DNA of 64,000 bases, taken from NCBI RefSeq assembly GCF_017884005.1, contig NZ_QFAY01000002.1, positions 62,001 through 126,000 on the forward strand, read 5' to 3'. The stretch's first letter is position 1, and each line of letters begins with the position of its first letter. The stretch is from Streptococcus panodentis. GTDB taxonomy: Bacteria > Bacillota > Bacilli > Lactobacillales > Streptococcaceae. Under the pieces are notes generated by a model. It did no database searches and was not told the origin of the DNA. It saw only the letters and a list, made by a program, of their open reading frames with translations. The position numbers were made by a program, and so were the translations under genes. Positions 61,940 through 64,000 of this stretch are shown here, piece after piece.

Positions 61940-63423
61940 TGATACAGGGAACGGCCTCAGATGCGGGGAAGAGCATCATTGCGGCAGGGCTCTGCCGGAT
62001 TTTCAAGCAGGATGGCCTAGAAACAGTCCCTTTTAAGTCGCAGAATATGGCGCTGAATTCCTTTATCACCAAAAAAGGAGATGAAATGGGCCGGGCTCAG
62101 GTCGTGCAGGCAGAGGCAGCCGGCAAGGAGCCAGATGTCCGCATGAATCCCGTCCTGCTCAAGCCCACATCGGACCGCAAATCCCAGGTCGTCTTTCTAG
62201 GCCGGGTACTGCGGGATATGGATGCTGTCGAATACCATGACTACAAGCAGCAGCTCCTGCCCAAGATCAAGGAAGTCTATGAGGAGCTGGGGGCTGAGAA
62301 TGATGTCATTGTCATCGAGGGTGCTGGCAGTCCCGCTGAAATCAATCTCAATGACCGAGACATTGTCAATATGGGCATGGCCAAACTGGTGGATGCTCCG
62401 GTGATTTTGGTGGCCGATATTGACAAGGGCGGAGTATTTGCTTCTATTTATGGAACGATTGAGCTTATGCCGCCTGAGGACCGCCAGCGAATCAAGGGGG
62501 TTATTATCAATAAATTCCGCGGCGACGTGGCTTTGCTCCAGTCCGGCATTGACATGATTGAGGAGCTGACTCGGGTGCCGGTCATCGGAGTAGTGCCCTA
62601 TGCCCAGCTGGATATAGACAGCGAAGACAGTGTCGCACTGGTGCAGAAGAGCCGGCGCTTTGATACAAGAAAAAGTCTGGACATTGCTGTCATCAGCCTC
62701 AAACGCCTGTCTAATTTTACGGATTTTCACAGTTTGGAAATCCAGCCGGACGTCTCTGTCCGCTATGTCCAGCCGGGGGATGCCATCGGCCGGCCGGACC
62801 TCCTGATCTTGCCGGGCAGCAAGAATACCATCGAGGATATGGACTACCTGCGGGAGTCTGGGCTTGAAGCTGAGATCTTGGAGTGCCTGAAGCAAGGTGT
62901 GCGGATCTTTGGTATCTGCGGCGGCTATCAGCTGCTGGGACAGAAAATCAGCGATCCTCAGCACTTAGAGTCTGACCGGGAGGAGATTCGCGGCTTGGGC
63001 ATTTTAGAGACCGAGACGGTGCTCCGGTCAGTCAAGCGGACGACTCAGGTCCGCGCCCTGCATGAGGGCCAGGAGCTGGAAGGCTATGAGATCCATATGG
63101 GAGAGACCCAGCTGGCCGGCCATCTTCAGCCCTTCTCTATCATCAAGGAGCAAAATGGTGAAGCGACCCAGCGTCCTGATGGAGCAGTGGCTTACGGCGG
63201 TCAGGTGCAGGGCACCTATCTCCATGGTGTCTTTGACAATCCGGACTGGACCAGACAGTTCTTAAATGAGCTTCGTCTGGCCAAGGGCTTAGAGGAACTG
63301 AGGGACGAGCCGATCAGCATCCAAGACTTTAAAGACAGAGAGTATGACAAGCTGGCTGACTTGCTGCGCCAGTCCTTGGACATGGAGCAGATCTATCAGA
63401 TCATGAATCGAGAAGAAAAATGA
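61924..63423 (+). CDS. cbiP: Adenosylcobyrate synthase (CbiP)
   Basis: This 499-aa glutamine-dependent enzyme amidates carboxylates b, d, e and g of adenosylcobyrinate a,c-diamide. The P-loop GTASDAGKSIIAAGLCRIF is near the N-terminus. The C-terminal amidotransferase has Cys332 in FGICGGYQLLG and the GTYLHGVFDN motif with its His. It overlaps pduO by four bases (ATGA). Confidence 0.95.
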   Translation: MVKSLMIQGTASDAGKSIIAAGLCRIFKQDGLETVPFKSQNMALNSFITKKGDEMGRAQVVQAEAAGKEPDVRMNPVLLKPTSDRKSQVVFLGRVLRDMDAVEYHDYKQQLLPKIKEVYEELGAENDVIVIEGAGSPAEINLNDRDIVNMGMAKLVDAPVILVADIDKGGVFASIYGTIELMPPEDRQRIKGVIINKFRGDVALLQSGIDMIEELTRVPVIGVVPYAQLDIDSEDSVALVQKSRRFDTRKSLDIAVISLKRLSNFTDFHSLEIQPDVSVRYVQPGDAIGRPDLLILPGSKNTIEDMDYLRESGLEAEILECLKQGVRIFGICGGYQLLGQKISDPQHLESDREEIRGLGILETETVLRSVKRTTQVRALHEGQELEGYEIHMGETQLAGHLQPFSIIKEQNGEATQRPDGAVAYGGQVQGTYLHGVFDNPDWTRQFLNELRLAKGLEELRDEPISIQDFKDREYDKLADLLRQSLDMEQIYQIMNREEK

Positions 63424-63995
63424 GAATTTACACCAAATACGGAGACAAGGGCTTTACCCGCCTCTACGGCGGAGACCGAGTATCCAAGACCCATATTCGG
63501 GTCGAAGCCTATGGGACCATGGATGAGCTCTGCTCCCATCTGGGCTATGTCGTATCGGAGATGCGCGACTATCCAATCTTAGATGACCTGCGCTTGGAAT
63601 GCGAGGAAATCCAGCAGCATCTCTTTGACTGCGGCAGCGACTTGGCCACACCGAGAGAGCTGCGCCCTTACAAGCAGGAGCCGGCCAATGTCAGCTGGCT
63701 GGAAGAGCGGATGGATGCTTATATGCACATCCCGCCCAAGATTGACCGCTTTATCATTCCGGGCGGGCATCGGATTGCGAGTCTTCTGCATGTGGCCCGC
63801 ACCATGACCAGGCGCTTAGAGCGCCGGATGGTGGCTGTCATCGAGGCAGAAGAAGCCGTCAATGAGACAGGGCTGATCTATATCAACCGCCTGTCCGATT
63901 ACTTTTTTGTGCTGGCTAGACTGGTCAATGATCGGCTGAAAGAGCCCGATACCATCTACAAGCGCAGCGCAAAGATCTTTCGGGACAAGAAATAG
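63420..63995 (+). CDS. pduO: ATP:cob(I)alamin adenosyltransferase, PduO type
   Basis: This 191-aa enzyme transfers the 5'-deoxyadenosyl group from ATP to cob(I)alamin or precursors. The PduO-type motif TKYGDKGFTRLYGGDRVSK is at residues 5-23, and RTMTRRLERRMVAVIEAEEA lies in the trimer core. Its placement makes the adenosylated intermediates needed by CbiP. An AGGAGAA ribosome-binding site at the end of the window shows that the operon continues. Confidence 0.93.
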   Translation: MRIYTKYGDKGFTRLYGGDRVSKTHIRVEAYGTMDELCSHLGYVVSEMRDYPILDDLRLECEEIQQHLFDCGSDLATPRELRPYKQEPANVSWLEERMDAYMHIPPKIDRFIIPGGHRIASLLHVARTMTRRLERRMVAVIEAEEAVNETGLIYINRLSDYFFVLARLVNDRLKEPDTIYKRSAKIFRDKK

Positions 63996-64000
63996 GAGAA

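Noticed and set aside
1..64000. CRISPR arrays, tRNA or rRNA genes, insertion-sequence transposases, prophage genes
   Set aside because: No regularly spaced repeats, tRNA-like cloverleaf, rRNA segments or transposase/integrase motifs were recognised by eye.

Overview
The window looks like the chromosome of an oral streptococcus, most probably Streptococcus sanguinis or a close relative. This rests on recognised gene neighbourhoods (rpsF-ssb-rpsR; DUF1129-corA-uvrA-pepP-efp-asp23-nusB; scrR-scrB/scrA-scrK), on BOX-type streptococcal repeats, and on a complete anaerobic (cobalt-early) cobalamin cluster, which is rare in streptococci but known in S. sanguinis. No database search was run, so the species is an inference from memory.

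Layout. 1-2927: 3' part of a large SARP/BTAD-ATPase regulator. 2928-3572: no gene, but a string of short perfect hairpins and a partial BOX. 3573-15346: the histidine utilisation (hut) locus. hutU-ftcD-fchA-fhs-hutD-permease-hutH-hutG lie on the minus strand and hutI diverges on the plus strand. They convert histidine to glutamate and pass the formimino carbon to folate. 15376-15539: a MITE-like element with 16-bp perfect inverted ends. 15643-28235: housekeeping block (rpsF-ssb-rpsR, a TetR-controlled ABC exporter, DUF1129, CorA, UvrA, PepP, EF-P, Asp23, NusB). 28218-35536: an AraC regulator divergent from two ABC half-transporters and a full ECF importer (S, T and double ATPase), possibly for a metallophore, iron or heme. 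35597-41270: sucrose PTS regulon. 41317-46283: deformylase-like protein, small membrane protein, and a MarR-controlled heterodimeric multidrug ABC exporter.

46416-64000: the cobalamin operon cbiA-B-C-C'-D-E-T-F-G-H-J-(cobA-hemD)-K-L-M-N-Q-O-P-pduO. It covers uroporphyrinogen III synthesis and methylation, cobalt uptake (CbiMNQO) and chelation (CbiK), the corrin-ring steps, amidation and adenosylation, and it probably continues past the window. No cobalamin riboswitch was recognised by eye in front of it. The leader instead has two hairpins with AACGGN hexaloops, the second overlapping an intrinsic terminator, which is the architecture of EutV-type ANTAR antitermination. Other notable points are a second tandem CbiC in which the presumed catalytic His is Phe, a compact foldable RNA between cbiN and cbiQ, and three-base-loop hairpin arrays in intergenic DNA.
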